From assembly GCA_963820545.1 (NCBI GenBank), contig CAWGAJ010000002.1, positions 1,426,001 through 1,490,000 of the forward strand: a stretch of DNA of 64,000 bases, given 5' to 3'. This DNA is from CAWGAJ01 sp963820545 (lineage in GTDB: Bacteria; Planctomycetota; Planctomycetia; Pirellulales; Thermoguttaceae). The notes beneath the pieces are model-generated. The model was not told where the DNA came from and searched no databases. It saw only the letters and a program-made list of their open reading frames with translations. Below, in pieces: positions 17,981-26,345 of the stretch; within the stretch, counting starts at the first letter, position 1, and each line of letters starts with the position of its first letter. The position numbers and the translations under genes are program-made.

Positions 17981-18333
17981 GCGATAAGGCCGCTCTATTA
18001 AGTTTTCAGCGATCGGTTAAGCTTCAACCGTCCCTCTGAGGCGATGTCTTTTGCCCATTTCTATTGACATCGCACCGAAAACTGACCCGCCGGCCTAAGC
18101 CGGACGTAAGTCGCGATTAAAAAAATAGATAAATAATCTCGCGCCCTTACCATCTATATAATATCAATCTCAAAAGCCTTAGACAAGTCACCATAGCCCA
18201 AAATTTTATTTATTGCATATTTTTCTGGAAATATTCCGGCCCAAAGCAGGCTGGAAGCACTTTGACTTATCATCCAAGATGGCTGAGATAGGCCGGGGCA
18301 CTGTTTAATGGGCCAAAAGCGCCCTTATTCACC
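17981..18333. other. Intergenic, nothing recognised
   Basis: About 350 bp, A/T-rich near 18120-18240. It presumably holds the promoter of the HTH gene at its left end. I see no gene, strong hairpin or known repeat. Confidence 0.4.
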
Positions 18334-18854
18334 CTAGGAATCTTGTCTTGATCGCACCAGGAAGTTAGGTCGTATCGGCCGGCTGAAAAACTGGGGTTGC
18401 TGTTCGGAGCGGCACTCTAAAAGCTGGGATTCTGTCTCGGCATGAGGGCGCTGCATCGGTCCGATTTCTTCGCCCCCCTTGCCGGCATCCATGCACAAAA
18501 AAAGCGACCTTCCGGAAAAGAGCCTTTCCATAACTTGACTATTTCATCCAGAGGCTTACCCCTCTTTTCTTCCTCGATCAACACCACTTCGCCGGTGCTT
18601 TCATGTAAACCTGTACGAATTGCCTCTTCCCTGCCCAGCGATCTGCCGTGACAAATGGCCCGAACTTGCGGATAATGCCGGGTTAGTTCGCTGGCAACTT
18701 CGCTGGTGGCATCAATCGAGCCATCGTCGATAATCAATAGCTCAATTCGCTCGGAGAGTTCGGATACCACGTCAAGAATCTCCTGGACTGTAGCGGCAAG
18801 CGTGGACTGGGCGTTTTTTACCGGTAACAGAATTGTTAACGAATGTTGCACCAA
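18334..18854 (-). CDS. Short family-2 glycosyltransferase-like protein (frameshifted)
   Basis: The N-terminus (SLTILLPVKNAQSTLAATVQ...LLIIDDGSIDAT) matches the nucleotide-sugar-binding half of GT2 enzymes with the DDG motif. Only about 115 residues of GT-A fold are present, without the usual acceptor half, so it is either a truncated relative or a binding-only protein. A G6 tract at about 18471-18478 shifts the frame: one frame stops at 18417, the other (GKGGEEIGPMQRPHAETES) runs on to 18334 and probably represents the true C-terminus. Activity is uncertain. Confidence 0.55.
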
Positions 18855-19228
18855 GCAATCCTTTCAAACCAAAAGAGGAGGCACTAGACACTGTTAGTGA
18901 TGTTCGGAAACCAAGCCGCCAACTCTCGAAGGAACCTTTTTTATGCTGGTTTTGCACATCGTGACGTTGTAAAGGATTTTGTCGAATGCACAGTAGCCGG
19001 GGCAAATGATTTTCGTCAGAGTCCGCTTTCATTTTCCGGACGGCTATACTAACAAGCATTAAGGGGGGTTATGGCAGTTAAATTCCGATTTGTTTAAACT
19101 GGTGGTTTGTTCGATCCCTAAAGGCGAACGACCGGCGTGAGCCGGCTGGTTGTGTATTCTGTTTTTGCCGTAGAATTATCTTCACCAATTAGCATTGAAC
19201 GGGAAATTCCGCTCGTTTTTATTCAACC
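18855..19228. other. Intergenic between divergent genes
   Basis: About 370 bp separating the minus-strand GT2-like gene and plus-strand hisI. It should contain two divergent promoters, but none is convincing. No repeat or RNA recognised. Confidence 0.4.
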
Positions 19229-19678
19229 ATGTCCTCATCACCCGACAACGGCCCCGATTTCTCCCGTAACGATGGACTTTTACCGGCCATTGTCCAAGAG
19301 GCCCAAACCGGCGAAGTTTTGATGCTGGGCTTTATGAACGCCGAAAGTTATGCCGAAACCCTATCAACTGGCCGGGCGGTATATTACAGCCGCAGCCGGA
19401 AAAAATTGTGGCGCAAAGGTGAAGAAAGCGGAAATGTGCAAATAATCAAAGCCATTTACGTCGATTGCGACCGGGATACCATCCTCCTCAGAGTCGAACA
19501 AATTGGTGGCGCCGCTTGTCATGAAGGATACAAGAGTTGCTTTTTTAGACAGGTTACACCCCAGGGGCTTAAGGTGATTGCCACCCGGGTGTTTGATCCC
19601 GAAAAGGTGTACAAGAGGGTTCAGGGTTCAGGGTTCAGGATTCAGAATTCTGGTGGAGCACCAAATTCACAATCCTGA
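19229..19678 (+). CDS. hisI: Phosphoribosyl-AMP cyclohydrolase
   Basis: Third step of histidine synthesis: opens the purine ring of PR-AMP. Motifs: LMLGFMNAESY, YYSRSRKKLWRKGEESGN, the metal-binding DCDRD (Asp79, Asp81, Asp83) and the zinc cysteines in CHEGYKSCFFR (Cys97, Cys104). It is the monofunctional form; no HisE domain is fused. The last 20 or so residues (from about VYKRVQGSG) are encoded by the GGTTCAG repeat tract, so the natural stop was probably lost into the repeat. It precedes hisG by about 100 bp. Confidence 0.92.
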   Translation: MSSSPDNGPDFSRNDGLLPAIVQEAQTGEVLMLGFMNAESYAETLSTGRAVYYSRSRKKLWRKGEESGNVQIIKAIYVDCDRDTILLRVEQIGGAACHEGYKSCFFRQVTPQGLKVIATRVFDPEKVYKRVQGSGFRIQNSGGAPNSQS

Positions 19679-19775
19679 GACCTGTCCCGAAATCCCGATT
19701 TTTCGTCATTTTAGGTTCCATAACGCAGCCTGACGATAAGCTCCAATCACAAATCCTGAACCCTGAATCCCGAAC
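19618..19775. repeat. Inverted pair of GGTTCAG heptamer tracts
   Basis: Forward units (GGGTTCAGGGTTCAGGATTC) overlap the 3' end of hisI. Complementary units (AATCCTGAACCCTGAATCCC) lie just before the hisG start. Same layout as the argC-argJ spacer. Confidence 0.65.
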
Positions 19776-20650
19776 ATGAACAACATACTAAAATTAGGTC
19801 TCCCTGCCGGCAGTCTCCAAGAGGCAACCGCCGAATTGTTTCGACGAGCGGGCTACAAGATCACTTTTGGGCGCGAAGTTATTATCCCACGATCGACGAC
19901 GACGAAATTGAATGTCTTTTAATCCGCGCCCAAGAGATGGCCCGATATGTCGAAAACGGCGTAATGGACGCCGGCCTGACGGGATACGATTGGATCTTGG
20001 AGAACGAGGCCGACGTTCATGAAGTTGCCGAGTTGGTTTTTTCCAAGGTCAGCCGGCGACCGGTGCGCTGGGTCCTTTGCGTGCCCGAGGATTCGCCCAT
20101 CAAATCGCTCAAGGATCTTGAAGGCAAACGGATCGCCACCGAGGCCGTGGGTCTGACCACGCGCTGGCTGGCCCAGCACGGGGTGACGGCCAAGGTGGAA
20201 TTCAGTTGGGGCGCGACCGAAGTAAAGCCGCCCAAGTTGGCCGATGCCATTGTCGAAGTCACCGAGACCGGCAGTTCTCTTCGCGCCAATAACCTCCGCA
20301 TTCTCGACGAAGTGCTGATCAGCACCACGAGGTTTATCGCCAACCACCGATCTTATGCCGATCCGTGGAAAAAGCAGAAAATCGACGACATCGCCTTGAT
20401 GCTACGCGGCGCCGTGGAGGCCGAAGGGAAAGTGGGATTAAAGATGAATGTGCCGCGGGGTAAACTGAAAAGTGTCTTGGCTCTGTTGCCGGCCTTGCAA
20501 AATCCCACTGTTTCCAGCCTGGCCGATGAGGACTGGGTCGACGTGGATACAATTATTGACGAGTCGATCGTGCGCCAGATCATCCCCCGGCTGAAGTCGG
20601 CCGGCGCCTGTGGTATCGTAGAATATCCGCTTAATAAAGTAATCAAGTGA
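19776..20650 (+). CDS. hisG: ATP phosphoribosyltransferase (frameshifted)
   Basis: First step of histidine synthesis (ATP + PRPP). The N-terminus MNNILKLGLPAGSLQEAT matches HisG, and the long second frame carries GVMDAGLTGYDWI and the PRPP-binding EVTETGSSLRANNL. The frame breaks at about 19868-19875 (TTTTGGGCGCGAAG): one G lost from a G-run next to GCGC restores TFG-ARSYYPTIDDDEIE. The C-terminal regulatory domain (VGLKMNVPRGKLKSVLALLP) shows the long HisG(L) form, which does not need HisZ and is feedback-inhibited by histidine. RidA-like gene follows after 14 bp. Confidence 0.9.
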
Positions 20651-20664
20651 GGCAAAACAATTCC

Positions 20665-21138
20665 ATGTCCGCCGAAGCCCGACTTGCCGCCAAACTTGCC
20701 CAACTCAAGTTGCCACTGCCCGCGGCCCCGGAATCCAAAGGCGTTTATAAACCATTGACGATCGTGGGCAAACTGGTCTTTACATCCGGGCATCTGCCGG
20801 TCGATCCGAGCGGCAAACTGGTCACCGGCCGACTGGGAGCCGATCTGGACGTTGCCGCCGGTTATGCCGCCGCCCTACTTACCGGACTGGGCATTCTGGC
20901 ATCGTTACGAAAGGAGTTTGGCAGCCTCGACCGAGTTTCCCGCGTGCTGCAGGTGCTGGGCGTGGTCAACTGCACCGCGGAATTCACCCAGCAGCCGGCC
21001 GTAATCAACGGCTGCAGCGAGTTGTTCGCCGAAATCTTCGGTCCCGAATCCGGCATTGCAGCACGCAGTGCTATCGGGGCCAACACCCTTCCGCTCGGCG
21101 TGCCCGTGGAGATCGAAGCTATCTTCGAGTTGTCTTAG
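20665..21138 (+). CDS. RidA family protein
   Basis: A 157-residue YjgF/YER057c/UK114 protein. RidA proper hydrolyses reactive enamines and imines from PLP enzymes; this longer subgroup (LTIVGKLVFTSGHLPVDPSG ... ARSAIGANTLPLGVPVEIE) keeps the arginine in ARSA that binds the substrate carboxylate, but its substrate is not established. The ATG at 20665 lies 14 bp after the hisG stop, and the two are probably co-transcribed. RidA has known links to amino-acid synthesis, consistent with the his context. Confidence 0.85.
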   Translation: MSAEARLAAKLAQLKLPLPAAPESKGVYKPLTIVGKLVFTSGHLPVDPSGKLVTGRLGADLDVAAGYAAALLTGLGILASLRKEFGSLDRVSRVLQVLGVVNCTAEFTQQPAVINGCSELFAEIFGPESGIAARSAIGANTLPLGVPVEIEAIFELS

Positions 21139-21506
21139 AGAATTTCATGCGATAGGGCAACTCTTTTCAGTCTAAGCCTTCGATTTTCTTTGAAACGCTC
21201 GCTCACACACGTAAACCAGAACCACCAAAGTCAAAGCAATGATGGCAAAGTGTGTTGTACACATTTGGCAAATCCTCCCCGAAAAGAGTACGGTTACAAG
21301 ATGCGGATTTCCGCATCTCCCATGGCCGTAATGTAATTAAAAGTTTTAATTACGGTCGATACCGATTATTGAGTCTCAGATTGCTAATCATACATTGGGA
21401 CGGGAGTTGTACTCCCGTCCCTGCCGGCAAATTAGGGTCGGCAGTACAACTGCCGCCCCAACTTTTGCAACTTTGTCAATCTGAGACTCAATAGCCCACT
21501 GATCCG
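21139..21506. other. Intergenic with MITE-like element
   Basis: About 370 bp. The left part is featureless; the right part is the 125-bp inverted-repeat element at 21368-21492. Confidence 0.5.
21368..21492. repeat. 125-bp element with perfect 16-bp terminal inverted repeats
   Basis: Ends are ATTGAGTCTCAGATTG and its exact reverse complement CAATCTGAGACTCAAT. The interior has a second palindrome (GACGGGAGTTGTACTCCCGTC) and a GGCAGTACAACTGCC palindrome. There is no coding capacity and no clear target-site duplication. It may be MITE-like or a structured non-coding element. Confidence 0.55.
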
Positions 21507-21698
21507 TCATGCAATACTGAAGTGATACAATATCTGCCAGTTAGCCATTAGTATCACCAACACACCTAAAACCCACGGGGGTATTTTTTCTGGAATGGGC
21601 GGAAAAAACAACTTTTTGCAGTGCTCACAAAAATTCGGTCCATCCAGATTTCTGGCCTGTACCACCCGATGGGAACAGTGAGGACAGTAACAACGCAT
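21507..21698 (-). CDS. Small zinc-ribbon membrane protein
   Basis: A 63-residue protein with two CxxC pairs (YCPHC, FCEHC) forming a zinc ribbon, then a Pro-rich linker and one C-terminal transmembrane helix (PPWVLGVLVILMANWQILYH). The ATG at 21698 follows a strong GGGGAGGTG. No function is known. Similar short ribbon-plus-helix proteins are frequent in this type of genome, such as the GYF_2 protein at 47.4-48.3 kb. Confidence 0.7.
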   Translation of the reverse strand: MRCYCPHCSHRVVQARNLDGPNFCEHCKKLFFPPIPEKIPPWVLGVLVILMANWQILYHFSIA

Positions 21699-22159
21699 AA
21701 CACACCTCCCCAGCCCCGCAATTCTGGAGATAAGCAACAGTTGACTCTTGCATGGTTAATAGGAAAAGTCTTTCAGTGGGAGGGCATCAATATTTGACAA
21801 GTCGTTATCCATGCAAACGTCAATAAAATCCTCCCACCTCGTAAATATAGCATTTTTCGGCTAGGGAATTATCTGATCTCGCAGGAAGTGGCTAAAAGGC
21901 CTGCACTCATACAACTCCAGAGGGGAGAAAGGGCCGACAATTCAATTGGTTATTTGCTGATTTGCCAGGTGTTTTTTGCCTCCAATTGTAATAAGCATTA
22001 CTTTCCGGTGCCTATCAGAAAGTACGATTTGTGTTTATTTCCCGTAAGAAAAAAATTCGCAAAACAATAAACGGCTCAAAAAGATTGCTTGTAAAACCGG
22101 TGAAGTATGATATAGTGTACATATATACACTTTTTCATTTCGCACGACTGGGGCGGGCT
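21699..22159. other. Intergenic, divergent promoter region
   Basis: About 460 bp, A/T-rich. It contains the candidate promoter and operator of the ImmA-like gene at its right end. Nothing else recognised. Confidence 0.45.
22089..22131 (+). promoter_or_regulatory. Candidate promoter with palindromic operator
   Basis: TTGTAA (22089-22094) and TATAGT (22111-22116) are 16 bp apart. AGTGTA-CATATA-TACACT (22114-22131) is an inverted repeat overlapping the -10, as expected for a repressor operator. No cognate repressor is adjacent. Confidence 0.45.
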
Positions 22160-22903
22160 ATGCTGCCGGATTTGACTTTAGAGGAAGTGGCCGAGGGCTT
22201 GGACTCCGTGGTGGATGAAATTCTTGCCCGCGCCGGCATTAAACAGCCGCCGGTGGATGCCTTCCAGGTGGCGCAGGCATTGGGAATAACAGTCGCCCTG
22301 GACGATTGCCAGGAAGGTCGGGCGCGGTATGTGCGCCTGAACAATCGTCGCGCCTTACGGCCTAGGGCAACAATTTTATTACACTCAGATCCGCGTTGGG
22401 AACGCCAACAATGGGCGGTGGCGCACGAGTTGGGCGAACACGTTGCGTATCGCGTGTTTGCCGTCTTAAACGCCGATCCGCGGGAAGCATCTCCCCGGGT
22501 CAGGGAGCAAGTCGCCAATCAACTGGCGGGTCGATTGCTGATCCCCTCGGATTGGTTCAACAAAGATGCCCCTGCTTGCGCCTGGGATCTGCTGGCGCTT
22601 AAACAAAGTTATTGCACTGCCAGTCACGAACTTATCGCGCGGCGCATGCTCGATTGCCGCCCGGCGGTGATTATTTCCATCTTCGACCAAGGACAAATCT
22701 CTTTTCGCCGCGGCAATCTTCCCGGTCGAATCCCGCCGCCCACGTCTGAGGAGGCGGCTTGTTGGCGATCGGTCCACGAGCAAAACAAGCCCTGGAATGT
22801 GAACTCTGGAATGCAAACGATCCAAGGCTGGCCCGTACACGAAGACTATTGGAAACGGGAAATTCTCCGCACTGAATTAAACTGTTTTGCCGATTATTGC
22901 TGA
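22160..22903 (+). CDS. ImmA/IrrE-family protein with altered zinc motif
   Basis: A 247-residue protein resembling ImmA/IrrE metallopeptidases, which cleave HTH repressors to trigger stress or mobile-element responses. The expected helix is WAVAHELGEHVAY (around residues 85-98), followed by VANQLAGRLLIP, typical of the third-ligand region. The motif reads His89-Glu90-Leu-Gly-Glu93-His94, so the second histidine of HExxH is displaced by one; protease activity is therefore uncertain. The ATG at 22160 (MLPDLTLEEVAEGL) is chosen over an upstream one. It overlaps the convergent SLOG gene by 10 nt. No partner repressor adjoins it; the nearest HTH gene is at 17.4-17.9 kb. Confidence 0.75.
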   Translation: MLPDLTLEEVAEGLDSVVDEILARAGIKQPPVDAFQVAQALGITVALDDCQEGRARYVRLNNRRALRPRATILLHSDPRWERQQWAVAHELGEHVAYRVFAVLNADPREASPRVREQVANQLAGRLLIPSDWFNKDAPACAWDLLALKQSYCTASHELIARRMLDCRPAVIISIFDQGQISFRRGNLPGRIPPPTSEEAACWRSVHEQNKPWNVNSGMQTIQGWPVHEDYWKREILRTELNCFADYC

Positions 22904-23391
22904 CGTGTGGCACGGGCATCTTGCCCGTGCTTTTCCACGGCAGCGAATAATTTCAGCAGAAAATCCCGGGCTATTTGTCCTATGTCCGGGCTTTGGCTTT
23001 CGCGCGGACCGGCCACGTTTAGCACCTCGACGTGATGTTCCTCCAGCCAATGCAGTATTTCTCCTGGCGTAAGAGGCGAATCAAGATCCACTACCAGGCA
23101 CGGCCGTCGATGCCCTTCGGTAAAGCGAAGCGTAAGCAATGTACCACCGCTTAATGGCCCACGACAGAGGATAAGCGTGGCATCGCTATCAATCACGTTG
23201 CGCTCGGTGCGGACAGTGTAATCGGGCGAATCGGTTTCCGCGAGTTGATATCGATCGGCAATGCGGCCGTCCTCGGCCAGCCGTCCTTGCGGACACCATC
23301 CGCCATGGGCAATACCGAGCGCAAGGGCGGCATCCAAGACACCCCGATCCACGCCCGTCTGGCCTCCGCTAATGATTTTTTGCACGGGCAT
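22894..23391 (-). CDS. SLOG-fold (YpsA-like / putative molybdenum carrier) protein
   Basis: The first 20 residues (IISGGQTGVDRGVLDAAL) are the hallmark of the putative molybdenum-carrier / YpsA-related SLOG family, Rossmann-like proteins thought to bind nucleotides or nucleotide-derived ligands. GGWCPQGRLAEDG and RGPLSGGT are also typical. The ATG at 23391 is used; codons upstream come from a repeat. The C-terminal KHGQDARATRQQ is encoded by the dispersed palindrome at 22904-22940 and is probably not native. It starts 11 bp after the LysM gene stop and may be in the rsmH operon. Function unknown. Confidence 0.75.
   Translation of the reverse strand: MPVQKIISGGQTGVDRGVLDAALALGIAHGGWCPQGRLAEDGRIADRYQLAETDSPDYTVRTERNVIDSDATLILCRGPLSGGTLLTLRFTEGHRRPCLVVDLDSPLTPGEILHWLEEHHVEVLNVAGPRESQSPDIGQIARDFLLKLFAAVEKHGQDARATRQQ
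22904..22940. repeat. Palindromic repeat (GGCACGGGCATCTTGCCCGTGC)
   Basis: Perfect core CACGGGCA-TCT-TGCCCGTG. It is the inverted counterpart of 3042-3076. It supplies the 3' end of the SLOG gene on the minus strand. Confidence 0.65.
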
Positions 23392-23393
23392 GG

Positions 23394-23427
23394 CCCTCAC
23401 CCTAGCCCTCTCCCGGAGGGAGAGGGG
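23394..23427. repeat. CCCTAGCCCTCTCCCGGAGGGAGAGGG repeat
   Basis: Palindrome with arms CCTCTCCC / GGGAGAGG. It spans the junction between the LysM gene and the SLOG gene and encodes the last residues (PLPPGEG) of the LysM protein. Confidence 0.6.
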
Positions 23428-24067
23428 ATTTTCCCTCGGGCAGGACGATTTGCACACCGGGCGTCAGACAATCGAGATCATTGCCCAGCACGTCGCGATT
23501 TAGTTCGTAAATTTCCGCCCAGCGCCACGCCTTGCCGAGCTGGGAACGGGCAATATCGTAAAGCGAGTCGCCCTCGGCCACGGTATAGGTTCGAGCCGCA
23601 CAATATCGGTTGGAAGTCGAATCATCGGCGCCGACGCTGGAATTATATCCTGTGTTATCCACCCTGCTGACCGTATGCAAGTTTTTTCCCGGAACTGGCA
23701 TGAACGAAGGAGGCGGCGTAAGGGCGGATGCTTTTTCGGCTGGGCTTATTGTTTTAGGACCATCGGAAACCGTATTCCATTGGTCAGATTCGCTGGTCGG
23801 GCTCAAGGGCGGTTTGCCGGACACCGCAGTCGCGGCAACCACTGTGGGATGGCTGGCTGGAGCAATATCTTTTTTTGATATTGGCGCTTTGGCGAATTTC
23901 TCTGTAATCGTCTCACCGGCCGCCATGGTTTCGTCCAAGTTTTCTTCACTAACCGTTAAGGAATGCGCTGCCGCGTGTGAGCTATACATTTTTTTTGTCA
24001 GCACACCTACAAAGGTAATCAGCAATACGAATATTATTGTCAAGCCGACTTTTACCTCTTTTTCCAT
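23402..24067 (-). CDS. Membrane-anchored LysM protein
   Basis: A 221-residue bitopic protein. A short basic N-terminus and one transmembrane helix (VGLTIIFVLLITFVGVL, about residues 7-23) are followed by a Pro/Ser/Thr-rich spacer and a C-terminal LysM-like domain (YTVAEGDSLYDIARSQLG ... LTPGVQIVLP), which would bind glycan outside the membrane. The ATG at 24067 is 2 bp after the rsmH stop, so the two are translationally linked. In many bacteria the gene after rsmH is ftsL, also a small bitopic protein; this protein occupies that slot but shows no FtsL-type coiled coil. The tail PLPPGEG is repeat-derived. Confidence 0.8.
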   Translation of the reverse strand: MEKEVKVGLTIIFVLLITFVGVLTKKMYSSHAAAHSLTVSEENLDETMAAGETITEKFAKAPISKKDIAPASHPTVVAATAVSGKPPLSPTSESDQWNTVSDGPKTISPAEKASALTPPPSFMPVPGKNLHTVSRVDNTGYNSSVGADDSTSNRYCAARTYTVAEGDSLYDIARSQLGKAWRWAEIYELNRDVLGNDLDCLTPGVQIVLPEGKSPLPPGEG

Positions 24068-24069
24068 TT

Positions 24070-24963
24070 TCAGTCTCCTTGCAAACGTTCCGCGGCACGG
24101 AGTTTTGCGCTGCGAGAACGGGGATTGCGCTGGATTTCCTCTGGTTCGGGACGAATCGGTCTGGGAGTAATAACCTTTAAGCGCGGGTCGTTGCGAAATG
24201 ATTCTTTCACCCTGCGATCTTCCAAGGAGTGAAAACTGATCACTGCCAGCCTGGCGCCGGGACGCAGGCAATCGGGTATGCGTCGCAAGGCGATTTCCAG
24301 CGATTTTAGTTCGTCGTTGACTGCAATGCGCAAGGCCTGGAATGTTCGCGTGGCCGGATCGATGCGATCGCCGCGCGGCGTGTGGGGCACGGCGCGGCGG
24401 ATCAACTCGGCCAGTTCCAATGACGTTTCCAGGGATTTATTCCGCCGCTGTTGGACTATCGCCCGGGCAATGCGGCGGCTGTATCGTTCTTCTCCATAGT
24501 AATAAAATAAGTCGGCCAGATGCTCGGCGCTGAGCCGGTTTACCAGTCGCCGGGCCGGCTCGCCCGAGAGGGGATCGAAACGTAAGTCCAACGGCCCATC
24601 CACGCTAAAACTAAATCCCCGCGAGGCATCGGCCAGTTGATCGCTGGAGACTCCCAAATCCAATAATACTCCGTCAACGGTTTTAATCTTTAATCGCTCC
24701 AATACCTCCGGCAGGTCGCAAAAATTGGCCTGAGCCAGCCGGACGTGCGTTTCTTTGAATTTTTCTTGAGCCTTTTCGATTGCCGCCGGATCGCGGTCGA
24801 TGGCGATGACCAAGCCGTTTGCTCCCACCCGCTCCGCGAGCGCATGGGTGTGACCTCCGCCGCCCAAAGTGCCGTCCACCATTACCATCCCAGGGCGCGG
24901 ATCTAACAATCGGACTACCGCGTCCAACAATACCGGCACATGGACGGATGACGAATCGGTCAT
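24070..24963 (-). CDS. rsmH: 16S rRNA (cytosine1402-N4)-methyltransferase
   Basis: Methylates N4 of C1402 in the decoding centre. SAM-binding motif VDGTLGGGGHT (29-39) and the family blocks DGVLLDLGVSSDQLADASRGFSF and VISFHSLEDRRVK are intact (only key parts quoted). Length 297 is normal. It is normally at the head of the dcw division/cell-wall cluster; here it is followed only by the LysM gene and no mra, fts or mur genes are in the window, which is consistent with planctomycete-type genomes where that cluster is scattered. Confidence 0.95.
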   Translation of the reverse strand: MTDSSSVHVPVLLDAVVRLLDPRPGMVMVDGTLGGGGHTHALAERVGANGLVIAIDRDPAAIEKAQEKFKETHVRLAQANFCDLPEVLERLKIKTVDGVLLDLGVSSDQLADASRGFSFSVDGPLDLRFDPLSGEPARRLVNRLSAEHLADLFYYYGEERYSRRIARAIVQQRRNKSLETSLELAELIRRAVPHTPRGDRIDPATRTFQALRIAVNDELKSLEIALRRIPDCLRPGARLAVISFHSLEDRRVKESFRNDPRLKVITPRPIRPEPEEIQRNPRSRSAKLRAAERLQGD

Positions 24964-25243
24964 CGTTTTCTGTTTGTGTGTTTATTACCGGAACGCGGAA
25001 CACCGGTAATTTTTTTATAATGCGAAAACCGCGGATAAGAAAAAAAGAAGAGTTATCTGACGTGCATTGAAAATTGGGCAATCTGCGTATTTTAGGATTG
25101 AGGGGAAGAATCAAACAAGCATCCCCTGATCCCACTTTCTCATACTCGTCCCAGCTTCCGCCTAGTGCGACCGAGCCTTATACTCAATTGTTTAGATTAG
25201 GTAAAGCTCAGCTTTTTAATAAGTCGGTAGGCAAAACCCCCTG

Positions 25244-26290
25244 ATGAGTGAACTGGATAAATACGATTACGAACTTCCACGCCATTTAATTGCCCAGCAG
25301 CCGGCTATTTCACGGATTGACGCCCGGTTGATGGTGGTCGATCGGAAACATAACTCCCTGGATCATTGCTATATACGCGATCTGCCCGAGATTCTTCGTG
25401 CCGGCGATTGCCTGGTCCTGAACGACACCAAGGTAATCCCCGCTCGTTTACTAGGATATAGAGCCGAGACCGGGGGGCGATGGGAAGGGCTGTTTTTGGA
25501 AGCCTCGCCGGATGGTATTTGGCGGGTATTAAGTCACACTCGGGGCAAACTCACGCCAGGCGAATCCATCGTGCTGCTTAACCTCAGCGGGAAAGAAGAG
25601 CTACGACTAATTTTGACGGTGAAAGAGCAGGACGGAACCTGGCTTGCACCTGTAAACTCGAAAGCAGACCCGTTCGTGATTTTGGATCGCATTGGGCGCG
25701 TTCCCTTGCCGCCTTATATCCGTAATGGGCAGATGGTCGAATCCGACCGCGAAAACTATCAAACCGTTTACGCTCGCACACCCGGCGCCATTGCTGCGCC
25801 TACGGCGGGACTGCATTTTACCGAAGGCTTGTTGCGGCGGCTTAAAGAAATCGGCGTGATCATCGCCCGGTTGACTTTGCACGTTGGTTTAGGCACCTTC
25901 CGCGCCATTGCAGCCGATAAACTGGCGGAACATCAAATGCACTCGGAATGGGGAATCATCGAGCTGGACGCCGTTAACATTATCCAAACTTGCCGGCAGC
26001 GGGGCGGAAGAGTGGTTGCCGTGGGAACCACTTCTGTCCGCATGTTGGAGACCGCCGCCGACGATGGCATACTTAAGCCTTTTTGCGGACACACGGATTT
26101 ATTCATCCGTCCGCCGCACCAGTTCCAGGCCGTCGACGCCTTGTTGACGAATTTCCATCTGCCCCGCACCACGCTTTTGGTATTGGTGCGCACCTTTGGC
26201 GGCAATGCCTTGATCAAGCAAGCCTATGCTGAGGCCGTGCGCGAAGAATACCGCTTTTACAGCTATGGAGACGCCATGTTGATTCTGTGA
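25244..26290 (+). CDS. queA: S-adenosylmethionine:tRNA ribosyltransferase-isomerase
   Basis: Penultimate step of queuosine synthesis on tRNA: transfers the ribosyl part of SAM to preQ1. The N-terminal DYELPRHLIAQQPA, the LNDTKVIPARL block, GAIAAPTAGLHFTEGLL and TNFHLPRTTLLVLV are diagnostic. Length 348 is normal. It stands in single file with the Nudix-like gene 55 bp downstream and is divergent from rsmH. A GTAGGC-rich leader precedes it, but I see no preQ1 riboswitch. Confidence 0.95.
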   Translation: MSELDKYDYELPRHLIAQQPAISRIDARLMVVDRKHNSLDHCYIRDLPEILRAGDCLVLNDTKVIPARLLGYRAETGGRWEGLFLEASPDGIWRVLSHTRGKLTPGESIVLLNLSGKEELRLILTVKEQDGTWLAPVNSKADPFVILDRIGRVPLPPYIRNGQMVESDRENYQTVYARTPGAIAAPTAGLHFTEGLLRRLKEIGVIIARLTLHVGLGTFRAIAADKLAEHQMHSEWGIIELDAVNIIQTCRQRGGRVVAVGTTSVRMLETAADDGILKPFCGHTDLFIRPPHQFQAVDALLTNFHLPRTTLLVLVRTFGGNALIKQAYAEAVREEYRFYSYGDAMLIL

Positions 26291-26345
26291 TACTTGACAT
26301 TAATCGCCGGTTATCAACAATGGTGTGATCCTGCGGGAGTTTTTT

